From positions 248,001-312,000 of the forward strand of contig JAGTXK010000275.1 of the NCBI GenBank assembly GCA_019096195.1: a stretch of 64,000 bases of DNA, in the 5' to 3' direction. Source of the stretch: Boletus sp. NGJ (taxonomy: Eukaryota; Basidiomycota; Agaricomycetes; Boletales; Boletaceae). The position numbers and the translations under genes are program-made. Below, piece by piece: positions 34,226 through 43,506 of the stretch; within the stretch, counting starts at the first letter, position 1; each line of letters opens with the position of its first letter. The notes under the pieces were generated by a model. It had not been told where the DNA came from. It ran no database searches and worked only from the letters and a program-made list of their open reading frames with translations.

Positions 34226-35039
34226 ATGCTCTTCAACGTCGCCCTTTTCAGTACTTTATCGCTGGTTCTGGCTACTGCTAGTGCTTCCAGCCATATTATC
34301 GCGAACAACTTTGCTGGCGCTTGGCTGTCTGAGGTTGCTGTCTGTAACGTCTTCCTAGTCTGTGATCGCACGTGATCTCATCCTCGTCTCGTTTTAACAG
34401 AGAACGTTTAACGGTGTCGCTGGGACCGTAGTCGTCCCCACTGTTTCGCACCCCAATAAGTCTTCTGTTGTCATCTGGCTCGCTCTCGATGGTATCAGTT
34501 GCTCGTATACTACACTCGGAACCGGCGTGTCTATCACCGTCGACGGTGGAAGGGTTTCATATGCTCGTAAGGTGGTATTAAACCATACATTTACACATAT
34601 CTCACCGTTCCCTTCACAAACAGCCTGGATTCAGTGGTGGCCCGATGTCATTTTGCAGTTGTTCCCAGATTCCGATTCCTTGAACATCTCTGCTGGAGAT
34701 ACCCTCAATATCAATGTCACTGCTTCGTCCCCGACATCTGGCACTGTAACGATACAGAACCTGAGCAATGACCAGGTTGCGTCCAAGGATCTCATTTCGT
34801 CTACTCCCCTTTGCGAGCAGGATGTGCAGTGGAGCGTTGCAGATTACGGCTGGGAGAATGGCATCCCCCTTGCTGATTTTGGTACACTCACGTACACGAA
34901 CGCCCATGCAACTGGGGAGAACATCTGGTTTTCCCCTTTCGGCGGCAACATCACAGATATGCGGCAGAACGGAATAGTTCTGACCAATACCACGACCGGG
35001 GAGACGTCCGTCACAATCAAGTATCAGCCTATGCTTTAG
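34226..35039 (+). CDS. Eqolisin (peptidase G1)-like secreted protein 1, catalytic dyad lost
   Basis: Secreted beta-sandwich protein of 231 residues; exons 34226-34339, 34401-34566, 34624-35039 (696 nt, phases agree; the first donor GTCTGT is conserved in all copies). Signal peptide about residues 1-20 (MLFNVALFSTLSLVLATASA). Family blocks: FAGAWLSE, FNGVAGTVVVPTVS, VIWLALDGISC, SYAPWIQWWPD, SAGDTLNINVTASSPTSGTV, PLADFGTLTYTNA. True eqolisins use Gln (in LQTGV) and Glu (in AEWIVED). Here the first site reads LGTGV (Gly78) and the second VQWSVAD (Gln162), so neither catalytic residue is present. There is also no propeptide between the signal peptide and the domain. Several NxS/T sites are present. 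A binding or decoy role is possible but unproven. Confidence 0.83.
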
Positions 35040-35124
35040 GGGATCTTCTATGTAATTTATTTTTTGGGAGAGATCAATATTTATCATGCGCTCTGACCGA
35101 CGTGGATCCCGGACGTGGGGTGAA

Positions 35125-35430
35125 GTCTGTGGATACGCCCGAAACGCTTGCGTTTGGGGTGAGATGGACGATCAAACGACCCCGATCTCAGTATATTACC
35201 TGGCCAACTCAATCTGCCTGTCAGGGCCGATGTCCTTGAAAGTCTTGGTCCCTAAAAATGAGCACGTTGCGTTCGGTAGCGTAGAGCGCGAGCTCGTCGG
35301 GACCTTCCTTGCTGAGCTGCAAGATTGGGATTCCACTGATTTCAGTGCCGAGGTAGGGACTCAGATGCTCGAGCCGAGCCTTGGGAGTAAGGAGGTGGGG
35401 CTCAGGATGATGGAAAAAGAACAAGGCATA
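35125..35430 (-). pseudogene. TauD/TfdA-type dioxygenase fragment a
   Basis: Minus strand encodes PHLLTPKARLEHLSPYLGTE followed by ISGIPILQLSKEGPDELALY and ERNVLIFRDQDFQG. This is the N-terminal third of an alpha-ketoglutarate-dependent sulfonate/taurine dioxygenase, homologous to 42,510-42,760. The intron region behind it (TATATTACCTGGCCAACTCA) is also shared. The catalytic HxD..H residues are absent. Fragment only. Confidence 0.78.
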
Positions 35431-36714
35431 GTTAGCGTTTGAACGAGGCTGGATACAAATCGACCAGGACGGTGGCGAAACAATCGTCGTACCTGGCGAA
35501 GGGGGCTCACCGTCTGGACCAAGAGACGGAATTGGCGACGATGAATAGTTTATTTAGCATGATCAAATAAGATGTGGAAGATCAAATTAGGCCGTACCTG
35601 CCAGCGGTTCGTACTCTCCTCGGTCATGGGTACTGTAAGGTGTGAACGCTGGTAGAAATATTTGTACCGGTAGGTATGGTGATGTCGAGTGCATAAAAAT
35701 GTCACTACCATCAAGTGTGAACGGCGGCGCACGTCTACTAACCCTGATACCAGTGGAGCCCCCACAAAAGTTTTCTCCTCAGACGGAACTTTACTTTGCA
35801 GAGGGACATTGAGATATAGGGTTACTTGACGTGGGGAGGACATAGAAGATACAACCATAGCGGGTGGAGGGTACCAGCGGCCCTCGGAACGGTTGACTGC
35901 AGAGGCACGTGAGGTAGAGAGAGAGGGTAATCATGCAGAGGTTTATCGAATGGATACAGTAAGGTAGTCTGGTAAAGCTGGTCACCAGACTAACAGTAAG
36001 GCCTGGCACAGGTTGAATGCGAGAGGATTCAGGAACTCTGCGATATCGATGACTTGACAGCGGAAGAAACAGACACGCAGTGTATTAGGCTTGTCATTCT
36101 GAGCAGCGGGATAAATGTTGTTGGTAGTCGTCGAGCCCAGAGTGCGGAGGGGGCGACATTGAAGCGAGTTTGCGATCATGGGCCTGTGAGGCTGTTAAAG
36201 CGGTGCCGATGTCTCGGCTATGCATTGACATTCATTCGCTAGAGCTCCTGGCAGAAGATGATAAACTTGAGGAATTAACAAAGACATGGTGGGAGGAGAT
36301 GGACCGAGACAGTGATATCGACGACGAACGAACGAGATCATACCAGTTAGCAAGTGTTATGCTTTAAAGCTTTACTCGTGACGAGTGTTTGAAATGGAAA
36401 CTCCGACACAAGAAACTCATGCCAACCCACAGTGACATTTGAAACTTGCACTCCTAAATTACTTCTCTGATGTTCCCTCGGCAGGCAAAAAATGTTCAAG
36501 CCCTCGGCGAGGTCTGTTTCAACTTGTTCATTTGTTCGTTTCGGACATGCAATAACTGAATATGCTTCAAAAAGACCTCTCGACCAATGCAAAAGTACGA
36601 AGGCAGGTGACCGACGGTTTTTACTTGATGCTCGTCGGCAAGGTTAATCATGGTCATCGACCGTCAAGTTTCCTCAAAGCAACTGAACCTGTGTTAGGCT
36701 GTGCATGGTTCCTA
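35431..36714. other. Mosaic spacer
   Basis: No gene recognised. The stretch 36,045-36,186 (GACTTGACAGCGGAAGAAAC ... ATTGAAGCGAGTTTGCGATC) recurs at 40,203-40,355. A short open frame at 36,170-36,367 has no family signature. Confidence 0.45.
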
Positions 36715-37560
36715 CTGTAGCCGTCTGTATGGAAGCAACCGTAACGCGTAACGCTAGGTGGTTGCGTCGCTAAAAATAACACATAACGGTGTGCTGGTTG
36801 CTAAAATTTTCAGGCGTCACGCAACTTGGCCAGCTTGGTTGCTAACGATAGCAACGTAATGCATAACAGTGGATAAAAGGTAGTTACAAGCATTCATTGA
36901 AGTTAATAAAAGCCCAGATGTCCTTGTACTCCCCTGCAGCCTCCAATGAATTGTTAGGACCTTTTACTGTGCTTTGAACACAAAGTGGGGCACTGTCCAC
37001 CTCGGCAGGAATCTGAGCCACATCTAAGCCAAGGGCATCGTGAATCACCGCACTCGATGGGACATCGGCGTCATCATCGTCATCATCACAGTCCACAGAG
37101 TTGTTGAGTCCATGGACAACACCCATCCGATCTTCGATCTCTTTGTGGAGTGTGGAGTGAGTGTGATATTCGGAAGGTGTTCGAGCAAACTCTATAGATG
37201 ATGGATCTGTGAGATGAGTTCTGAGGATGGGCCTTTGTGAGTCGGAGAGGTCATAGTTGAGCTACAAGTCCATAGCAGTACGAAGTGCTGGTACTAATTT
37301 TCTGAAAATTTTGCTCATGGCTGTACTATCATTCTGTTTGCAATAATGACATAGAATGTCCATTCCTATATAACCATATACTGTTACTCCGAGTCCAAGT
37401 CTGAGTCTGGTTGCTAAAGGTTCCCCCATAACGCCAGCACCGGCCACCAGGTTGCTAACAATGGCAACATAACGCATAATGGGGGTCCGGTTGCTAAGCA
37501 CGGAGTCAGGGGTAAGCGTAACGCACTCCCACCCGGTTGCTTCCATACAGACGGCTACAG
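36715..37560 (-). mobile_element. Non-autonomous TA-target transposon, copy 1 (846 bp)
   Basis: Begins CTGTAGCCGTCTGTATGG and ends CCATACAGACGGCTACAG, so the outer 18 bp and more are perfect TIRs; TA lies on both sides (36,713-36,714, 37,561-37,562). The homologous upstream region of G1-like gene 1 shows the empty site with one TA (GGTTCCTATCAC, TA at 34,037). Subterminal repeats GGTTGCTAA(A/C/G) and GCGTTA/TAACGC words are abundant. Inside, a minus-strand frame encodes VPSSAVIHDALGLDVAQIPA and YKDIWAFINFNEC, shared with copy 2 at 45-46.7 kb; no transposase was recognised. Confidence 0.87.
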
Positions 37561-37746
37561 TATCACTCAGATGACATGTTGAGAAGCGCATGACCGCGCT
37601 TTTGGTTTGGTGACAAGCCTGGTCATTCGGATGCTTTTCCTGAATGCAAACATGTGGCAATGAGGGGAACGTATAAAACTTGGAGGTACGTCCTTTTGAC
37701 ACCAGGTTCCCACTCTTTCGACCACCCTCCCTCCATTACCTGCATC

Positions 37747-38626
37747 ATGCTCTTCAACGTCGCCCTTTTCAGTAGCTTATTGCTCTCCCCTGTGGTTCTG
37801 GCTGTTCCTTTTGGGATAGGCGCTCGCATTGCTCGTCGCGGTGTGAGCTCCCAGGGTAACAACCGTCTAGAGAGGGCTATTGGGGTTGGATCCAACATTC
37901 TGTACTCTTCCGATTACGCTGGCGCTATTTTGACTAGTGGTAATGTCTGTAACGTCTTCCTAGTCTGTGATCGCACGTGATCTCATCCTCGTCTCGTAGA
38001 CGGGAATGTTTAGCGCTATAACCGGGGACTTTACCGTCCCCAAATTTTCGGGCTCGAATGGGTCTTCTGCTCAAATCTGGCTCACTATTGATGGTATCGC
38101 TTGCCCAAATATTATGCTCGGAGCCGGTATTGCTCTCACCGTTGGCGATTCAGGGACTTCATATTGTGGTAAGGTGGTATTAAACCATACATTTACGCAT
38201 ACCTCACTGTTCCCTTCACGAACAGCCTTCTATAAGCAGGCCCCCGATCAGATTCCCCAGGCGTTCCCAGATTCCTTCAACATCTCTGCTGGAGATACGC
38301 TCAGTATCAATGTCACTGCTTCGTCCCCGACATCTGGCACTGTAACGATAGAGAACCAGACCAACGGCCAGGTTGCGTCCAAGGATCTCACTTCGTCTAC
38401 TCCCCTTTGCGGGCAGGATATGGGGTGGGGCGTTTCAGATCCCCGCTTAAATGGTAGCCTCGTCCCCCTTGCCGATTTTGGTACAGTCGTATTCAAGAAC
38501 GCCATGGGAAATGGGGTGTCTGGGTTTTCCCCTTCTAACGCCACCATCGTAAATATGTTGCAGAACAACACAGTTCTGGCCAATGCCACGACCAGCGAGA
38601 CGTCCGTCACGATTAAGTATCTATGA
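37747..38626 (+). CDS. Eqolisin (peptidase G1)-like secreted protein 2, catalytic dyad lost
   Basis: Divergent paralogue of 255 residues; exons 37747-37944, 38000-38168, 38226-38626 (768 nt, phases agree). The signal peptide (MLFNVALFSSLLLSPVVLA) is followed by a basic stretch of about 40 residues (FGIGARIARRGVSSQGNN) absent from copies 1 and 3, then the domain: DYAGAILTSGN, FSAITGDFTVPKFSG, QIWLTIDGIACPNIMLGAGI, SAGDTLSINVTASSPTSGTV, PLADFGTVVFKNA. The Gln site reads LGAGI and the Glu site CGQDMGWGVSD, so both catalytic positions are Gly. The TATA box at 37,672 and leader are as in copies 1 and 3. The transposon copy 1 lies directly upstream, ending 186 bp before the ATG. Confidence 0.82.
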
Positions 38627-39187
38627 TTTAGGGAATCTTCTACGTAGTTTATTGGGAGAGATCAGTATTTATTATGCCCTTGTCTATCTCGTTACTATAA
38701 GCCCGAGCTGCATCCCCATACGATCCGATTGCGTCGTGTGACTGGATCTAAGCACGGACGAGAGCGGGCTGACTCTGCTGATCGATAGATGGTGACTACT
38801 TTTCTTTTCTCATTCCTCAGTCTCCCCGGTCGCGCCGTTTGGCCAGGGCTCGTGCACTTAACGAGCGACGCTGGGCCCATCCAGGCCCTATGATGAACCT
38901 ACGGGGTTTCTATGCGCGAGTATGCCTTTCCGGAGTGAACTGGTGCGAGTTGTAACCCGAACGTGAGATGTGTACACCTTCGCCTTGGTGGGAGGCTCTT
39001 TGCGCATGATTACGCTCCCACCTATTTTATTTGCTCCACTCATATGTCCTCCTGTCTCAGAGACGGAACACCTTCGTGCCAGGTTTTCGGCATGCAGCGA
39101 TCACACAACCGACGACACAGTTGCATTGCTGCGCTATACTATGCAGTCACGAACCAAGTGAGATGATCATTCGACGCAGCGTTCCAA
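38627..39187. other. Spacer after G1-like gene 2
   Basis: No gene recognised. The last 40 bp (GCAGTCACGAACCAAGTGAG region) already belong to the duplicated secreted-protein segment that follows, matched at 43,465-43,506. Confidence 0.4.
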
Positions 39188-39900
39188 TCAATGCGCGTTA
39201 GGATTCGGGGGTTGCTCGCCACCCTGATCTGGCGCGTTCGGTAACATCGCGGCCCCGGGTGCCTCGTATGTTTGAACAAGGCCGGTCCCCGTCTGGTGGT
39301 AGACGGCACCATCGTGTCGTCCGGAGGTGGTGGCACTGACAAGGTAAAAGCTCGTCTTTCCACCTGCACTATCAACGTGTTCGCCAACAGGCCCCGTGTC
39401 AGGGAATGTATAGTTCCACGAAAAGGGAACCGAATTCGTATGATTGCATCCAGCAAGTTCGGCGTGGGTAGTGGTGCTATCAACCCGGTTTACGGACAAG
39501 ATATCACTGTTGGTCCCCGCGTAAATCGTATAAGGCTCGAAAGAAGTGCCTCTAATTTCGGCACTTCCAAGGAAGAAGGCTTCGTATTCTATGGGCCGTG
39601 ACATGAGTATCAATGCACGACGCAGAAGGGAGGTACGTACGGCTACAGTTCGGCGCACGCGAGCTCTCATAGATAAAGGTATCGCCAAAGGCTGCACCAC
39701 TCGAGCGGAAAACCCGGATGGCATAATTGGTGACGAGTGTTTGTAGTGGTTTCACAGAGAACATATGGTTCAACACGGATTCGGCATTCAGTAAGACTGA
39801 TTGACCCCACGGGAATACGATGGACCCATCACGGCTGGCCGAGGCGACGTCAGGGTGCCCGACAGTAGAAGTACATTTTAACCTCACCTCTTACCACGGG
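39188..39900 (-). pseudogene. 3' fragment of the secreted-protein gene at 43.5-44.9 kb
   Basis: Nearly identical to 43,507-44,219 (offset 4,319). It carries the exons encoding GSIVFPWGQSVLLNAESVLN ... FGDTFIYESSRAPNC and, after an intron, FFLGSAEIRGTSFEPYTIYA ... YHQTGTGLVQTYEAPGAAML, to the same TAA stop. Homology ends near 39,925 just after an exon block reading YWDPIDPW, and is followed by a long T/A homopolymer. The 5' half and signal peptide are missing. Confidence 0.8.
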
Positions 39901-39969
39901 TCAATGGGATCCCAGTAAAGAGGTAGTAAGGAGGGATTAATTTTTTTTTTTTTTTTAAAAAAAAGGGGG

Positions 39970-40086
39970 GAGAGCTCCAAGCACTCCTGTTGATACTGAT
40001 TCTGCATTTCGTTTGGCTTCACCTGAATCCCTTTCGAGGCCTCGATGCTCTTTTTGACCTCGGCTGAGAGACTTTCGATTCCCGTA
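39970..40086 (-). pseudogene. NAP1 exon-1 fragment
   Basis: Minus strand encodes [20 protein letters not shown] followed by PNEMQNQYQQECLEL. This corresponds to the dimerisation-helix part of NAP1 exon 1 (31,180-31,277) with several substitutions. The homology stops at GAGCTC, where a run of about 18 T and then A follows. One side adjoins the secreted-protein fragment and the other the TauD fragment. Confidence 0.85.
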
Positions 40087-40104
40087 GTAGTGGTGGCCCA
40101 GTCC

Positions 40105-40520
40105 GCCGCGAGCCCATGTCTACACCGAGGTTTGCACCGCTGTTGCAATTGTAGAGGCCTCAACGAGATACATCGACATCAACCCCTCCGTCTGCCGCCG
40201 CCCATGACTTGACAGCGGAAAAAACAGACACTACATCTGACTTGTCATTCTGACCAGCGGGATTAATTGTCGTTGGCGGTCGTCATCAAGCCCCTACTTG
40301 TCTCAGGCTGTGAAAAAAGTGCGCATGGGGCGACATTGAAGCGAGTTTCCGAAGTTTGTGAAAGCGATTCCGAAGTGAGGTGAGCAGGCCCGCGGTTGTC
40401 CTGCACATGTTCCACGTTAGATATATAGTACCTCCCTCACCAAATCAGAGAGCGTACCCAAACGACGACCGTGCCAGGCTTGTACCGCACACAGAATCTG
40501 GAAGTCAGCACCACTGAGGG
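40105..40520 (-). pseudogene. TauD/TfdA-type dioxygenase fragment b
   Basis: Two pieces of the dioxygenase at 42 kb. One at 40,150-40,200 (minus: GAGATACATCGACATCAACC) matches the exon before the PVTGEKALY block. The other at 40,395-40,520 (GACGACCGTGCCAGGCTTGT, CCTCCCTCACCAAATCAGAG) matches the intron and exon around YKPGTVVVW. Between them lies sequence shared with 36,045-36,186. Decayed. Confidence 0.68.
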
Positions 40521-40732
40521 AAGTAAAGTCGCTTTTAAAAAGTCACCGTGTCTACAATCATAAGGTTGCAATATAGTCATTGATCGTGTGGTCACGTCTT
40601 TCAAGGACGGCTATTAAACACAACTTCTGATACCAGCGGGAGTACTACTGTAGGTGTTGGCAACAGTACTAACACATAGTAACGGTGGCGCCGTTCCTAG
40701 TAAACCCGGAGTCACTAGGACACCCAGTTCCC

Positions 40733-40751
40733 TCCATACAGAAGGCTACAG
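40733..40751 (+). repeat. Solo terminus of the CTGTAGCC transposon family
   Basis: CCATACAGAAGGCTACAG followed by TA matches the right end of the elements at 37,543-37,560 and 46,676-46,693 with one change. No left partner was seen close by, so it is a leftover end in the G1-3 upstream region. Confidence 0.6.
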
Positions 40752-41022
40752 TACTCGAAAATTCGACACAAGACACCTGCCAGTGCGACACACTGTTTGA
40801 TTCAAGTTGAAACAACTTCAAAATTGCTGGTTGCCGTCGGTGCGTGTTGAACTGTTGCAGCCAACTGACACGAACCCATAGCGCGATATTTGAAACTTGC
40901 ATTCGGATGCTTATCCCGAATGCAAACATGTGGCAATGAGGGGAACGTATAAAACCTGGAGGTACGTTCTTTTGACACCAGGTTCCCATTCTTTCGACCA
41001 TCCTCCCTCCATTACCTGCATC

Positions 41023-41836
41023 ATGCTCTTCAACGTCGCCCTTTTCAGTACTTTATCGCTGGTTCTGGCTACTGCTAGTGCTTCCAGCCATATTATCGCG
41101 AACAACTTTGCTGGCGCTTGGCTGTCTGAGGATGCTGTCTGTAACGTCTTCCTAGTCTGTGATCGCACGTGATCTCATCCTCGTCTCGTTTTAATAGGGA
41201 ACGTTTAACGGTGTCGCTGGGACCGTAGTCGTCCCCACTGTTTCGCACCCCAATAAGTCTTCTGTTGTCATCTGGCTCGCTCTCGATGGTATCAGTTGCT
41301 CGTATACTACACTCGGAACCGGCGTGTCTATCGCCGTCGACGGTGGAAGGGTTTCATATGCTCGTAAGGTGGTATTAAACCATACATTTACACATATCTC
41401 ACCGTTCCCTTCACAAACAGCCTGGATTCAGTGGTGGCCCCATATCTCTTTGCAGTTGTTCCCAGATTCCGATTCCTTGAACATCTCTGCTGGAGATACC
41501 CTCAATATCAATGTCACTGCTTCGTCCCCGACATCTGGCACTGTAACGATACAGAACCTGAGCAATGGCCAGGTTGCGTCCAAGGATCTCATTTCGTCTA
41601 CTCCCCTTTGCGAGCAGGATGTGCAGTGGAGCGTTGCAGATTACGGCTGGGAGAATGGCATCCCCCTTGCTGATTTTGGTACACTCACGTACACGAACGC
41701 CCATGCAACTGGGGAGCACATGTGGTTTTCCCCTTTCGGCGGCAACATCACAGATATGCGGCAGAACGGAATAGTTCTGACCAATACCACGACCGGGGAG
41801 ACGTCCGTCACAATCAAGTATCAGCCTATGCTTTAG
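41023..41836 (+). CDS. Eqolisin (peptidase G1)-like secreted protein 3, catalytic dyad lost
   Basis: Nearly identical to copy 1 at an offset of 6,797; exons 41023-41136, 41198-41363, 41421-41836, 231 residues. Differences include E-V-A to E-D-A at the first exon end, the R to G residue after it, PDVILQLF to PHISLQLF, and N to H in GENIW. The former catalytic positions are again Gly78 and Gln162. The TATA box is at 40,948. An identical, fully open copy implies a recent duplication kept in frame. Confidence 0.83.
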
Positions 41837-41974
41837 GGGATCTTCTATGTAATTTATTTTTTGGGAGAGATCATGCCCTCGCGTATGCTGTTATTTCACT
41901 TTATTGTTTATACCGGGAAAATGACATAGCTGATATATATCGTACACACTCATGTCTCTTGATCCATCAACATC

Positions 41975-42910
41975 CTACGCGGTGGCCGGGATGGGCACCT
42001 TGGCCTGAGGAGTGAGCCTGACAGCATGTCTCCTCTGAGCCGGATCAAATCAGCCAGAGCCGAGTGGGCGGTCACACGGTTGTCCTGCGGACGTTCTATG
42101 TTAGACATACCCTCCCTCACCAAACCAGAGAGCGTACCCAAACGACGACCGTGCCAGGCTTGTATCGCGCACGGATCTGGAAATCAGCACCCTTGCTGAT
42201 GTGGTCGTACAAGAACCTGAGAAGGTACTCGGATTCCTCGGTCTTGAACCCGACGATACGGCGGACGAAACCTGAGTTGATGTAGAGCGCTTTCTCGCCC
42301 GTCACTGGGTGGCGGCGGACGAGGGGGTGCTGTCGATGTATCTCGTTTGTGCATCTACAATTTCAGCAGTCAGAGAGAGGTACGAACCTCGGTGTAGATG
42401 GGCTCACGGCGGACTGAGCCACCGCTACGACGAGAGCCTTCAGCCTGTTCGTGTGTCTGTGGATGCGCGCGAAACGCCTGCGTTTTGAGTCAGATGGACG
42501 CTCAAACGATCCAGCTCTCATGTATATTACCTTGCCAACTCAATCTGCCTGTCAGGGCCAATGTCCTTGAAGTCTTGGTCCCTAAAGATGAGCTCTTTGC
42601 GTTCGGTAGCGTAGAGCGCGAGCTTGTCGAGACCTTCCTCGCTGAGCTGCGAGATTTGGATTCCACTGATTTCAGTGCCGAAGTAGGGACTCAGATGCTC
42701 GAGCCGAGCCTCGGGAGTAAGGAGGTGAGGTTTTGCGCGGACGGCTTTCAAGCCAGGGTCGACATGCTCTGCTCATAATTCTCAGCCATCGACGGAATGG
42801 AAGCATGCAGGGGACGAACCATAAACCTCGGTGGGAGGCCATTTCTCGTTCCCATCAAAGTACGGGATATAATATGGGTACGAGGCACCATTCTTGTCGC
42901 AGTTAGGGGT
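41975..42910 (-). pseudogene. TauD/TfdA-type alpha-ketoglutarate dioxygenase, nearly complete, frameshifted
   Basis: Fungal sulfonate/taurine dioxygenase family; Fe(II) and 2-oxoglutarate dependent. Minus-strand blocks in order: YPYYIPYFDGNEKWPPTE, then EHVDPGLKAVRAKPHLLTPE, GTEISGIQISQLSEEGLDKL, IFRDQDFKDIG, a gap where the HxD iron-binding core should lie, HPVTGEKALYINSGFVRRIV, KGADFQIRARYKPGTVVVW, and after an intron DNRVTAHSAL. One T is missing in GCTGATTTGATCC (about 42,035), shifting out of the frame that would give RRHAVRLTPQAKVPIPATA and a TAG at 41,975. The distal His/Arg region is present, but the first iron-site segment (HTD) is not visible, so this is most likely inactive. Confidence 0.72.
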
Positions 42911-43506
42911 CAGTTCATAGGTTTCGTTGCAGTGTAGGGTGTCCTCCCGTCTTGTTTTCCGGCAGTGTACAACTTGAGCTGCTTTACTTGGGGAGGTAGT
43001 TCAGAAACGGAAGGTGCCATCGTGGAACAAAGTATATGTTCCTGTGGATGGGTTCCAATCGCACACTTGTTCTTTACCTTTTATGCGCCTCATGAGATCG
43101 CATTTGGAGACACGAGAGAAATGCCAAGTATGCAATCTAAACGCCCAATGGTTATTCAACCGTCACGCGAGGTGGCGCCATCGTCCTGGCTATTCACACA
43201 TTAGTACCTTGTGGCTCAAGAGACAGTTGTCTGCAATGGATGACGTTTTAGAGGCATTGAATGACGCGACTTGATAAGGGTCAAGTGGCGCTTCACAAGA
43301 CCAAACTATCGCGCAGCAGCTTCAAGTTTCCGCGCTGTACATTCGTATCGTCTCGGGCCAATCGAGCTCATCTTCTGGAAGTTAGTCACGTGGCAAGGGT
43401 ATGTCGACGCGGCGGTCACAAAATCGAAAACACAGTTGCATTGCAGTGCTATAAGTACTATGCGGTCACGAACCAAGTGAGATGATCATTCGACGCAGCG
43501 TTCCAA

